Source: Bacteroidota bacterium
GTDB lineage: Bacteria > Bacteroidota > Bacteroidia > Cytophagales > Cyclobacteriaceae
Assembly: GCA_018266435.1 (NCBI GenBank)
Contig: JAFEAL010000008.1
Location: 62,001 to 126,000 of the forward strand
DNA: 64,000 bases
Direction: 5' to 3'
The notes below the pieces were generated by a model. It ran no database searches and was not told the origin of the DNA. It was given only the letters and a program-made list of their open reading frames with translations. This document shows, piece after piece, positions 26,515 through 33,583 of the stretch. Position 1 is the first letter of the stretch. Each line of letters opens with the position of its first letter. The position numbers and the translations under genes are program-made.

Positions 26515-26964
26515 ATGAAAACTAAAAACCGAATGATTCAATCTGTTTTTTTTATATCATTAATTTTTCTTTCGCTGACAACATTTGGTCAACAGCAAAA
26601 AGACCCGTGGTCAGCACTCCAGTTGATGGAGCCGGAAAATCTTGCCCAAGTGATGAACGATCCTAAAGCCCATCAACCAGTTATTCTTTGTGTGGGGCCG
26701 GCTGCCACTATTAAAAACTCAATCGAGATCGGCCCAGCAAAAGAGTTGGCCAATGTAGCCAACCTTACACATTACCTGAAGAATATAGCCAAAGACGAAA
26801 TTGTGGTGTTGTACTGCGGCTGTTGTCCGTTTGACAGATGCCCTAATGTGCGCCCGGCTTTTGAGGCTCTTAACAAAATGGGTTTCAAGAATCACAGGTT
26901 GCTGAATCTTGCGCACAACCTGAAGGTAGATTGGATTGATCACGGGTATCCTGTTAACGAATGA
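26515..26964 (+). CDS. Exported rhodanese-like protein with Cys-rich active loop
   Basis: Periplasmic rhodanese-domain protein (149 aa from the ATG at 26515). The signal peptide covers about residues 1-25 (ending TTFGQ). The catalytic region reads VVLYCGCCPFDRCPNVRPAFEAL, so the usual rhodanese loop is replaced by a longer one with four cysteines (101, 103, 104, 109). Rhodaneses move sulfane sulfur or bind thiols; the extra cysteines suggest a redox or persulfide carrier role, which is inference. Its stop overlaps the start of the TlpA-like gene by four bases, so the two are translationally coupled. An upstream start at 26416 precedes the likely promoter. Confidence 0.82.
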   Translation: MKTKNRMIQSVFFISLIFLSLTTFGQQQKDPWSALQLMEPENLAQVMNDPKAHQPVILCVGPAATIKNSIEIGPAKELANVANLTHYLKNIAKDEIVVLYCGCCPFDRCPNVRPAFEALNKMGFKNHRLLNLAHNLKVDWIDHGYPVNE

Positions 26965-27473
26965 TACGATTTTTTGCTGTCATCAGCTTTGCACTTTGCC
27001 TTCAGACCCGTGTTGTACATTCTCAACCAACACTGGAAACAGGAAGCCGGGCACCCGAGATAAAATTACCCACTCCGCAAGGTGATACGGTTGCACTCTC
27101 TTCACTGAGGGGAAAGTTAGTGCTCATCGATTTTTGGGCTTCGTGGTGTGGTCCGTGTGTGGCTGAGCAGCCTCACTTGGCGTCTCTTTACGCTACCTAT
27201 AAAAATGCCGAGTTTACTAATGGCAATGGGTTTGAGATTTACGGAGTATCATTCGATTCAAAAAAAGCAGCGTGGCTGAAGCAGATTGAAAAAAATAAAA
27301 TTACCTGGACTCAGGTAAGCGATTTGAAATTTTGGAGTTCGCCCGTTGCCAAAATATATGGCCTTGAAGAAATTCCATTCAATCTTCTGATTGACAGTCA
27401 GGGGATCATTCTCGCCAAGAACCTTCACGGAGAAGACTTGGCGCAAGCGCTCGAGCGGTACAAAAAATTCTGA
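26961..27473 (+). CDS. TlpA-like thioredoxin-fold thiol-disulfide oxidoreductase
   Basis: Exported thioredoxin-fold protein (170 aa). The signal peptide occupies about residues 1-21. The AhpC/TSA-Redoxin entry (GSRAPEIKLPTPQGDTVALSSL) leads to FWASWCGPCVAEQP, with the CxxC motif WCGPC at 62-66. The cis-proline region IPFNLLIDSQG is intact. It is coupled to the Cys-rich rhodanese upstream, and is the obvious candidate to reduce that protein. It ends before the convergent MFS gene. Confidence 0.92.
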   Translation: MIRFFAVISFALCLQTRVVHSQPTLETGSRAPEIKLPTPQGDTVALSSLRGKLVLIDFWASWCGPCVAEQPHLASLYATYKNAEFTNGNGFEIYGVSFDSKKAAWLKQIEKNKITWTQVSDLKFWSSPVAKIYGLEEIPFNLLIDSQGIILAKNLHGEDLAQALERYKKF

Positions 27474-27606
27474 TCGAAAATAGTATTTACCCCTGTGCCC
27501 CTAAGGTTGATGTGGTTGTCTGGCCAACATCTATTTTAGATTTAAATCCTCATCTTAACAAATGCTCACAGCACCAGGTCAGGCAGGTACCTGATTGTCC
27601 CAGCCA

Positions 27607-28839
27607 TCAATGTGCCTGCAAATTTTTCTTTAGCGCCATACGTGCCAGCAATGTGCTGCCCAGTGTTAAGACTGCGCCCAGCAGCATGGCTGCTCCGGGA
27701 AAATAAATGGGCGCATTGGGTGCCGTGAAGTACGAAAACAAATTGTTCATGATAGGCGGCCCAATAATAGAGGCCGCACTCATCATACTGGTGAATCCCC
27801 CCTGCAATTCGCCTTGTTCATTGGGCGGTAATACCGTAGACATAATTCCCTGCAAAGCAGGGCCGGCAATTCCCCCTAAGCAATACACTACTGTAAAAGC
27901 ATACATCATCCACCCTTGAGTAGCAAAAGCGTACAACAAAAACCCCAAGGCATACAAAGCCAGCCCTACATATACGCTTCGCTGCTGACCGAGTTTGGGG
28001 ATGATAAACCGAATCAAACCGCCCTGCACGATGGCAAATACCAACCCAATAACACCCAGCGAAATGCCTATGTCTTTGGGTTTCCACCCAAATTTTTCAA
28101 TGGTGTAATACGACCAATTGCTTTGCACCGCATGTGCCGAGATATAAACTAATGCCAGAGAAACAAAAAGCCCCGCCACTACTTTAAAACGGAACAAGCT
28201 TTTGAATGTGCCGATCGGGTTAGCACGAGCCCAGGTAAATGCCCTGCGATTTTCTGGCTTGAGCGATTCGGGTAAAATAAAATAGCCGTATAAAAAATTA
28301 ATAAAAGCTAACCCGGCAGCAGCAAAAAACGGAACACGTGAACCATAACTTCCGAGTAGCCCGCCAAGCACAGGGCCTATGATAAAACCCAGCCCAAAGG
28401 CAGCCCCGAGCATTCCAAAATTTTGTGCTTTTTTTTCAGGAGTACTGATGTCGGCAATGTATGCGCCTGCCGTGCTGAAGCTGGCACCCATTACACCGGC
28501 AATGATGCGGCCTACAAACAGCCAACCAATGGTGGGTGCAAATCCCTGAAAAAGAAAATCAATGCCAAACCCCAGCAAAGAGCCGAGTAACACCGGCCTT
28601 CGCCCAAAACGGTCGCTTAGCCCGCCCACAATCGGGGCACAAAAAAACTGGGTGATAGCATACGAAGCAATGAGCCATCCGCCATAGGTGGCTGCGGCAC
28701 TTACTGTTGAAAGATTGCCTGTACCATCTCCTACCAATTCGCGCACCAGGTTGGGCATTACCGGAATGATAATTCCCCAGCCTGTAACATCTAATAATAA
28801 GGTGACAAAAATGAAGCCGATGGCCGGGCGTCTTGACAT
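27607..28839 (-). CDS. MFS efflux transporter, TCR/Tet type
   Basis: Drug:proton antiporter-like protein (410 aa) with 12 predicted helices. It has the family opening [23 protein letters not shown], the loop 2-3 motif [14 protein letters not shown] (motif A), and [21 protein letters not shown], which are typical of the tetracycline-efflux branch. The ATG at 28839 gives the conserved N-terminus; the longer frame from 28923 adds unrelated residues. Substrate cannot be inferred; many chromosomal members do not confer tetracycline resistance. No TetR-type regulator is adjacent. Confidence 0.88.
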   Translation of the reverse strand: MSRRPAIGFIFVTLLLDVTGWGIIIPVMPNLVRELVGDGTGNLSTVSAAATYGGWLIASYAITQFFCAPIVGGLSDRFGRRPVLLGSLLGFGIDFLFQGFAPTIGWLFVGRIIAGVMGASFSTAGAYIADISTPEKKAQNFGMLGAAFGLGFIIGPVLGGLLGSYGSRVPFFAAAGLAFINFLYGYFILPESLKPENRRAFTWARANPIGTFKSLFRFKVVAGLFVSLALVYISAHAVQSNWSYYTIEKFGWKPKDIGISLGVIGLVFAIVQGGLIRFIIPKLGQQRSVYVGLALYALGFLLYAFATQGWMMYAFTVVYCLGGIAGPALQGIMSTVLPPNEQGELQGGFTSMMSAASIIGPPIMNNLFSYFTAPNAPIYFPGAAMLLGAVLTLGSTLLARMALKKNLQAH

Positions 28840-28983
28840 AACTAAAAAATTTAGGCGCGAAAGTAGTAAAAAAACTTCGCCCCTTACTTTTCCGGCCAAG
28901 TGTCTGAGGGAAAGGGCGGGCAAAGATTAATCTTAGATTTACGTTGTAACCTTTTAGCCGCTACCCGGTAACTAACTCGAATT

Positions 28984-29529
28984 TTGAATATTTCGCCCTT
29001 GACTACCGATGAACAGATCATGGAGGCCGTGAAAAACGGTGAGCTTCAGCAGGCTTCTGTGCTGTTTGCCCGATACCATAAACGAATATTCAATTTTCTA
29101 AGACAGTACTTAAACGATACGATGTTGGCCGAAGACTTGACGCAAAATGTTTTTCTGCGGTTGATCAAATACCGGGGCAGCTATCGCGAAGGGCACCGGT
29201 TTCAATCGTGGATTTATCAAATGGCACGCAATGTTTTTGCTGACCATTACCAGGCAAACAAGAACCAGTCTTTTGTTGACGTAGAAAAAATGAGTAACCA
29301 CTTTGCCGATACAACTGAGCACGATGATGAGCGTGAAGCATTGCTACAGCGCTCACTAACGAAACTCAGCGATGAACAACGTGAACTTTTGGTACTCACC
29401 CGTTTTCAACAGATGAAGTACGAAGAGGTAGCGGAGATTATGAACACTACCGTGGCAAATATTAAAGTAAAAGTACACCGCGCCATCGGCAAGTTGAGGG
29501 AAGTCTATTTTGAATTGGAAAAAAATTGA
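28984..29529 (+). CDS. ECF-type RNA polymerase sigma factor
   Basis: Sigma-70 family factor of the extracytoplasmic-function class (181 aa). Region 2 is visible as DTMLAEDLTQNVFLRLIKYRG and FQSWIYQMARNVFADHYQ. Region 4 is LVLTRFQQMKYEEVAEIMNTTVANIKVKVHRAIGKLRE. The start is uncertain: TTG at 28984 is used, and the first in-frame ATG is at 29020. The anti-sigma gene starts five bases after its stop. The two DUF4097 genes downstream are probable targets or sensors. Region 3 is absent, as in other ECF factors. Confidence 0.9.
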   Translation: MNISPLTTDEQIMEAVKNGELQQASVLFARYHKRIFNFLRQYLNDTMLAEDLTQNVFLRLIKYRGSYREGHRFQSWIYQMARNVFADHYQANKNQSFVDVEKMSNHFADTTEHDDEREALLQRSLTKLSDEQRELLVLTRFQQMKYEEVAEIMNTTVANIKVKVHRAIGKLREVYFELEKN

Positions 29530-29534
29530 GCGCC

Positions 29535-30353
29535 ATGAACAAAGAAAAATTAGAAAGTTTAATAATCGATTACATCGATGGAAACGTAAACGATGCTGAT
29601 CGCTCAATGATTGAAAATGAGATTGCTCAGAATACTGAAGCAAAGCAACTTTATGATCAACTAAAAGAAGTGACGGGCTTGCTCAACCGTGCTCACTATA
29701 TTGAGCCGAGCCGTTCACTCCAAGCCAATTTTGAAAAAGCACTTCGGCAGGAAATTGCTTTAAACGAAAAAAATTCAGTTAAAGAAAGAAAGCCTGCCTA
29801 CGCAAAAACTTCGGCAGGTCGGCAAGTTTTCATCAGTTCCTGGGTATTGCGCATAGCCGCGGTGTTGGTTATTGCTATTGTTGGTGTTGTGATAGCTGAC
29901 CGCATTAATGAAAAACGTGAACATAAAAAAGAGCTCGCGGCAATTAAAAATGAACTGGACAACAACAAAAAAATGATGATGGATTTGTTGCAAAATCAGC
30001 ATTCGGCCAGCCAACGGTTGCAAGGCGCAACAGTGGCTTATGAAATGAACCATGCAGACGATGACATTATATATGCGCTGATCAACACCATGAATGAAGA
30101 TGCCAATAGTAACGTGCGGCTCACCGCGCTCGAAGCATTAGGAAAATTCTACCAGCAAAACCAGGTGCGCAGCGCATTGATAAAATCATTGTCAACACAA
30201 AAAGATCCGGTGGTACAAATTGCACTCATTAGAATGTTGGTAAAGTTAAAAGAAAAAGAAGTAGTCAATCAGTTAGAAAAAATCACACGCGATAACTCAG
30301 TAATCAAAGCGGTGAAAGATGAAGCTCACTGGGGAATTTTGAAGTTAAGCTAA
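29535..30353 (+). CDS. Anti-sigma factor with transmembrane helix and C-terminal HEAT-like repeats
   Basis: Membrane-bound partner of the preceding sigma factor (272 aa). The N-terminal cytoplasmic part (about 1-60, EKLESLIIDYIDGNVNDADR) is the typical anti-sigma opening without a zinc motif. One helix spans about 103-124 (WVLRIAAVLVIAIVGVVIADR). A coiled segment follows, then alpha-helical repeats from about 175 onward (SNVRLTALEALGKFYQQ, DPVVQIALIRMLVKLKEKEVV) that resemble HEAT repeats. Residues 86-97 (KPAYAKTSAGRQ) are encoded by an inverted-repeat element. The start ATG at 29535 avoids overlap with the sigma stop. Confidence 0.83.
   Translation: MNKEKLESLIIDYIDGNVNDADRSMIENEIAQNTEAKQLYDQLKEVTGLLNRAHYIEPSRSLQANFEKALRQEIALNEKNSVKERKPAYAKTSAGRQVFISSWVLRIAAVLVIAIVGVVIADRINEKREHKKELAAIKNELDNNKKMMMDLLQNQHSASQRLQGATVAYEMNHADDDIIYALINTMNEDANSNVRLTALEALGKFYQQNQVRSALIKSLSTQKDPVVQIALIRMLVKLKEKEVVNQLEKITRDNSVIKAVKDEAHWGILKLS
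29791..29825. repeat. In-frame inverted-repeat insertion in the anti-sigma gene
   Basis: CCTGCC at 29793-29798 and GGCAGG at 29813-29818 flank a 14-base loop. The segment encodes KPAYAKTSAGRQ, just before the membrane helix. Its arms match the centre of the palindrome at 15328. I recall similar PAYAKxSAG inserts in other Bacteroidota proteins. Confidence 0.65.
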
Positions 30354-30411
30354 CCGCAAGACTGAAGGATTTGAAAATTGAAACATTAAAAAATTTAAAC
30401 ATTACGAAATT

Positions 30412-31179
30412 ATGAAAAAGTTGATTTTGGTTTTGGGTTTAGTTGTTGCCGCATTAAGCCATGCATCGGCACAAGAATTTAAGCTGGCAAAAAATTCAGG
30501 CAAACTGGCCATTTACATTGGGCACGTAACTGTGGAAGGAACAACAGGCAATGAAATTGTCTTTACCTCAAACAATAGCCCGAATAGAGATGAAGATGAC
30601 CGCGCTAAAGGGTTACGAGCAGTAAGCGGTTCGGGTTTAGAAGACAATACCGGGCTTGGCATCAACGTAGCCGATAAAGGAAACATCGTAGAAGTCCGCC
30701 AATTAAAAAAGATGAATTCGCCCCACATTAAAATACTCATACCCAAAGGTGTGACTGTTTACTATGAGTATGAATCACAATACGGCAGAGTAGCCAAATT
30801 CAAAAACATAGAAAGTGAGATTGAAGTATCGGCCAATTACAATAGTGTAGAACTTGAAAATATAACAGGCCCTATAGTTGCCAAAAGTGTTTACGGTCAC
30901 GTAGCCGCTGACTTTAATAACAATGTAAAGGGCCCCATTTCAATCATATCTGTTTATGGCTATGTTGATGTAACGTTGCCTTTGGCTATAAAAGCCGACC
31001 TTAAAATGACAACTTCGCATGGCGAACTTTATGCCGCCTCTGAATTTAAAATTGATTATGAAAAAACGAGTGAAGGCTTGGTACGCGAAGACAACCGCGT
31101 GAATGGCAAAATCAACGGTGGTGGAGTGAAGGTTGACCTCAACTCAGATTTTGGGAAAGTTTATTTGAGAAAAAAATAA
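30412..31179 (+). CDS. DUF4097-family exported beta-helix-like protein, first copy
   Basis: Secreted or periplasmic protein (255 aa) with a clear signal peptide (MKKLILVLGLVVAALSHASAQ). Short beta-strand repeats run through the C-terminal two thirds: YYEYESQYGRVAKFKNIE, SANYNSVELENITG, AKSVYGHVAADFNN, SVYGYVDVTLP, TTSHGELYAAS. The pattern is that of DUF4097, a solenoid often placed next to ECF sigma or PspC/anti-sigma genes. Its role is unknown; it may shield or sense at the envelope. It follows the anti-sigma gene by 58 bases. Confidence 0.82.
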   Translation: MKKLILVLGLVVAALSHASAQEFKLAKNSGKLAIYIGHVTVEGTTGNEIVFTSNNSPNRDEDDRAKGLRAVSGSGLEDNTGLGINVADKGNIVEVRQLKKMNSPHIKILIPKGVTVYYEYESQYGRVAKFKNIESEIEVSANYNSVELENITGPIVAKSVYGHVAADFNNNVKGPISIISVYGYVDVTLPLAIKADLKMTTSHGELYAASEFKIDYEKTSEGLVREDNRVNGKINGGGVKVDLNSDFGKVYLRKK

Positions 31180-31181
31180 TT

Positions 31182-31207
31182 GAGTTACGGGTTTTGAGTT
31201 ACCGGTT
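31182..31207 (+). repeat. Direct repeat between the two DUF4097 genes
   Basis: GAGTTACGGGTT (31182-31193) and GAGTTACCGGTT (31196-31207) form a 14-base-period direct repeat. It could be an operator for the sigma system or ordinary spacer repeat; the sequence alone cannot decide. Confidence 0.4.
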
Positions 31208-31277
31208 ACAAATTATAAGCTAACGCACTCAACTTGTAGCCCATAGCTTGAAACCTGTAGTACAAATAACCATCAAC

Positions 31278-32009
31278 ATGAAAATATATTTCATACTTCT
31301 GCTTCTACCGGTGATTAACAAAGTTTATTCACAAACGGAAGTGAACAAAACCATTGCCATACAAGCCGGTCAAAAAATTGAAATGCACTTTGATTATCCT
31401 GAATTGATTAAAGTAAGTGCTTGGGATAAAAACGAAATCGCAATTACAGGAACCGTGAGCATCAATGGCGGAGAAAATGACAATGCTTTTTCATTAGAAT
31501 CTTCTTCATCACCAAATGAAGTGTTGGTTACCGGAGAAATAAAAGACCTGAAAAAACTGCCCCACCGAATTACCATTTGGCATAAGGGACAAAAGATCAT
31601 CTTCAAGACCAAAGCCGACTATAAAAAATATACTGATGAAAATGGCCACGAATTCAACCGGCAAAATTGGGGAACGGATATTGATATTTTTCTCACGATA
31701 AAAGTGCCGAAAAATTTTGAAGTCAAAATTTTGTCAACGTATGGTACCATTGAAGTCAAAGATTTTACCGGTTCACTTGTTGCAGAATCAACTTATGGTG
31801 GTGTGGATGCAGCATTGGTTGAAAAATCCATTGGCAACATCAAAGCCACAACCAACTATGGACAGATTTATACCAACTTCGATTTTAAATTCAACGAAGG
31901 AACATTCGAAGATTTTCACACCGTAGTAAGCGCAAGATTAGGGAACGGCTCACACTATTCGTTTGAATCAAAATACGGCAACGTGTATTTGCGAAAAAGT
32001 TTGAATTGA
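31278..32009 (+). CDS. DUF4097-family exported beta-helix-like protein, second copy
   Basis: Paralogue of the preceding gene (243 aa from the ATG at 31278). The signal peptide is MKIYFILLLLPVINKVYSQ. Solenoid strands include KILSTYGTIEVKDFTG, AESTYGGVDAAL, ATTNYGQIYTNFDF and a terminal SKYGNVYLRKSLN, close to the SDFGKVYLRKK end of the first copy. It has an insert with many K, N and D residues in the middle (KTKADYKKYTDENGHEFN). It is the last gene of the sigma operon, before a bidirectional hairpin. Confidence 0.82.
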   Translation: MKIYFILLLLPVINKVYSQTEVNKTIAIQAGQKIEMHFDYPELIKVSAWDKNEIAITGTVSINGGENDNAFSLESSSSPNEVLVTGEIKDLKKLPHRITIWHKGQKIIFKTKADYKKYTDENGHEFNRQNWGTDIDIFLTIKVPKNFEVKILSTYGTIEVKDFTGSLVAESTYGGVDAALVEKSIGNIKATTNYGQIYTNFDFKFNEGTFEDFHTVVSARLGNGSHYSFESKYGNVYLRKSLN

Positions 32010-32024
32010 TAGCATAAGATTTTA

Positions 32025-32059
32025 TCACCGGATGCGGAACAGTAATTCGCACCCGGTGA
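32025..32059. terminator. Hairpin between convergent genes
   Basis: TCACCGG/CCGGTGA plus TGCG/CGCA pair around an 11-base loop, with one A/C mismatch inside the stem. T-rich sequence follows on the plus strand (TTTATTTTA). It probably ends both the DUF4097 operon and the BtuF-like gene. Confidence 0.65.
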
Positions 32060-32065
32060 CTAACT

Positions 32066-33232
32066 TTATTTTAACTTCTTATAAAAATATAATTCATAGT
32101 TGCGCATCAATTCCGGATGAGCAATCTTCACCAGGTCTTTCAAAATCAGATCAGGCCGCAGGTAACCCAGTTCTAAAAATTCACTTCCGCCTTTTGCCCC
32201 GGTTCGAGCATTGTAGGTGTAAACATTCTTCTTTTTAAAGGACCCAAACAAGGCATAGCGGTGATCGGCAGCCTCCATATCTTTTAGTGACTTGAAGTCG
32301 CTGGCACCTATCCACAAATCAGCATCTTTTGCTTTGGCAAACACCGTTTCAAAACCAAGCTGTAAAAATCCATTTGAATCAGTATCATTCCATAAATACA
32401 GACAGCCCGCATCGTTTAGCAACGTAGCGGCATAGTTTTGCCCACCCGGCATAAACCAAGCGTCTCCATACACGATTCCACTCAGCACAGTAGGCTTGCT
32501 CATTTTTTCTGTAATCAGGTTTTTAGTTGATACATATTGTTGTTCGATCATATTGAAGATTGAATCGGCCATTTTTTCTTTATTGAAAAAAAGCGCCATA
32601 AATTTAATCCACTCGGCCCGCCCGAGCGGATGTTTTTCCAGGTACTCACCGTTGATAACTACGGGAATTTCCAACTCTTTTATTTTTTTCAGTTGACCCA
32701 GATCGCTGGTCATGGTGTAACCCATTACCAGAGATGGTTTCAAAGAAAAAAGTTGTTCAAGGTTCATGCCTTTGTCTATGCCAAGTTCTTTCACTTTCCC
32801 TTCATCAATTTGCTTGCGCATTTTTTCTGAACTGATGTAATCGGTGGTGGGGAAACCGATAAGTTTATCTGTTTCATTTAGGTAATCCAACAGAGGAATG
32901 TGCGTGGTGGATGTGCAAACAATAGATTCAACTGGAATAGAAATGACCTGAACATTTTTTTCGTGATGTGGAACAGGTTTTCCATGTTGTACCAACACAT
33001 ACTCATAGCCTGATGAGGCACCTTGGTAGGGGTAGCCAACTGTAACCCACTTGCAATCGAGCGAATCTTTTACCGAAAAACCACGGGCGTATTTTAGGCG
33101 GCTGCGCACAAGTTCTTTTTTCTCCCGACTTGGTGCACACGAAGTGGTTACGAACATTGCACAGCAAGATGACAGCAACCAGCAGCCGACAACCAACAGC
33201 CGGCAACCATTTGTTGTTTTTAATTTTTTCAT
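32066..33232 (-). CDS. BtuF-like cobalamin/metal-chelate-binding lipoprotein
   Basis: Periplasmic binding protein of the BtuF/FhuD fold (388 aa from the ATG at 33232). The lipobox is VTTSC at about residues 28-32. Domain segments include VQVISIPVESIVCTSTTHIPLLDYLNE, LEQLFSLKPSLVMGY, GRAEWIKFMALFFNKE and NDAGCLYLWNDTDSNGFLQLGFE, in the family's order. The position opposite a B12-riboswitch-controlled BtuB suggests cobalamin as ligand, though an iron chelate is possible. No BtuC/BtuD genes are adjacent. The signal peptide is made of a repetitive stretch (CRLLVVGCWLLSSCC). The riboswitch is on the other strand and cannot control this gene directly. Confidence 0.83.
   Translation of the reverse strand: MKKLKTTNGCRLLVVGCWLLSSCCAMFVTTSCAPSREKKELVRSRLKYARGFSVKDSLDCKWVTVGYPYQGASSGYEYVLVQHGKPVPHHEKNVQVISIPVESIVCTSTTHIPLLDYLNETDKLIGFPTTDYISSEKMRKQIDEGKVKELGIDKGMNLEQLFSLKPSLVMGYTMTSDLGQLKKIKELEIPVVINGEYLEKHPLGRAEWIKFMALFFNKEKMADSIFNMIEQQYVSTKNLITEKMSKPTVLSGIVYGDAWFMPGGQNYAATLLNDAGCLYLWNDTDSNGFLQLGFETVFAKAKDADLWIGASDFKSLKDMEAADHRYALFGSFKKKNVYTYNARTGAKGGSEFLELGYLRPDLILKDLVKIAHPELMRNYELYFYKKLK
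33173..33209. repeat. Degenerate tandem repeat inside the BtuF-like signal peptide
   Basis: Units of the form CAGCAACCAGCAGC, CGACAACCAACAGC, CGGCAACC repeat with a period of about 14 bases. They encode the hydrophobic core of the lipoprotein signal. The composition resembles spacer repeats found elsewhere in this window. Confidence 0.6.
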
Positions 33233-33255
33233 CCTGCAATTTTCACAAAAAAGTT

Positions 33256-33263
33256 TAAGTTTG
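33256..33263 (+). promoter_or_regulatory. Probable -7 element for the cobalamin riboswitch transcript
   Basis: TAAGTTTG matches TAnnTTTG and lies 12 bases before the 5' boundary of the riboswitch, a sensible distance for the transcription start. No TTG was found at the usual spacing, so the -33 element is weak. Confidence 0.5.
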
Positions 33264-33274
33264 CATCGAAACAA

Positions 33275-33457
33275 TTGGTTTGTGACGAGCAACACATGCT
33301 CACCACAATTAAAAGGGAATCCCGTGAAAATCGGGTGCTGTCCCCGCAACTGTAACCCTGACAAGAAATTTTTTCTTGTCCGCTGATTTCTCAAGCCACT
33401 GCCCCAACTTGTTGGGGTGGGAAGGCGCAGCAAAAGGAAAGCCAGGAGACCTGCCAA
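33275..33457 (+). promoter_or_regulatory. Cobalamin (B12) riboswitch
   Basis: The core is visible: AAAAGGGAAT followed by a short CCCG/CGGG stem, GGTGCTGTCCCCGCAACTGTAA at 33333-33354, and the B12-box GCCAGGAGACCTGCC at 33441-33455. TTGG at 33275-33278 can pair with CCAA at 33454-33457 as P1. The variable region between the two blocks includes GAAATTTTTTCTT-type stem sequence and a hairpin around CCCCAACTTGTTGGGG. A further stem (GCTTT/AAAGC, near 33479-33496) may be the expression platform. It sits upstream of the BtuB-like receptor, so expression should fall when adenosylcobalamin is plentiful. Confidence 0.93.
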
Positions 33458-33583
33458 CAGTTTAATAAAATAATCAGGGCTTTCGGGTGAAAAGCGATGA
33501 GTATGTCAGAAAATAGTTCTGATCTATTCTTTGCCCTCTTTCTCTTCAAGGCTCATAGTTAGTTAACCAAAAAAATTTAAACT

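Noticed and set aside
27584..27593. Palindrome CAGGTACCTG beside GGCAGG
   Set aside because: Only ten bases long and in a short convergent spacer; not enough to call it a member of the palindromic element family.
33051..33386. Plus-strand frame covering the start of the riboswitch
   Set aside because: It overlaps the BtuF-like gene and the structured RNA; composition is that of an antisense frame.
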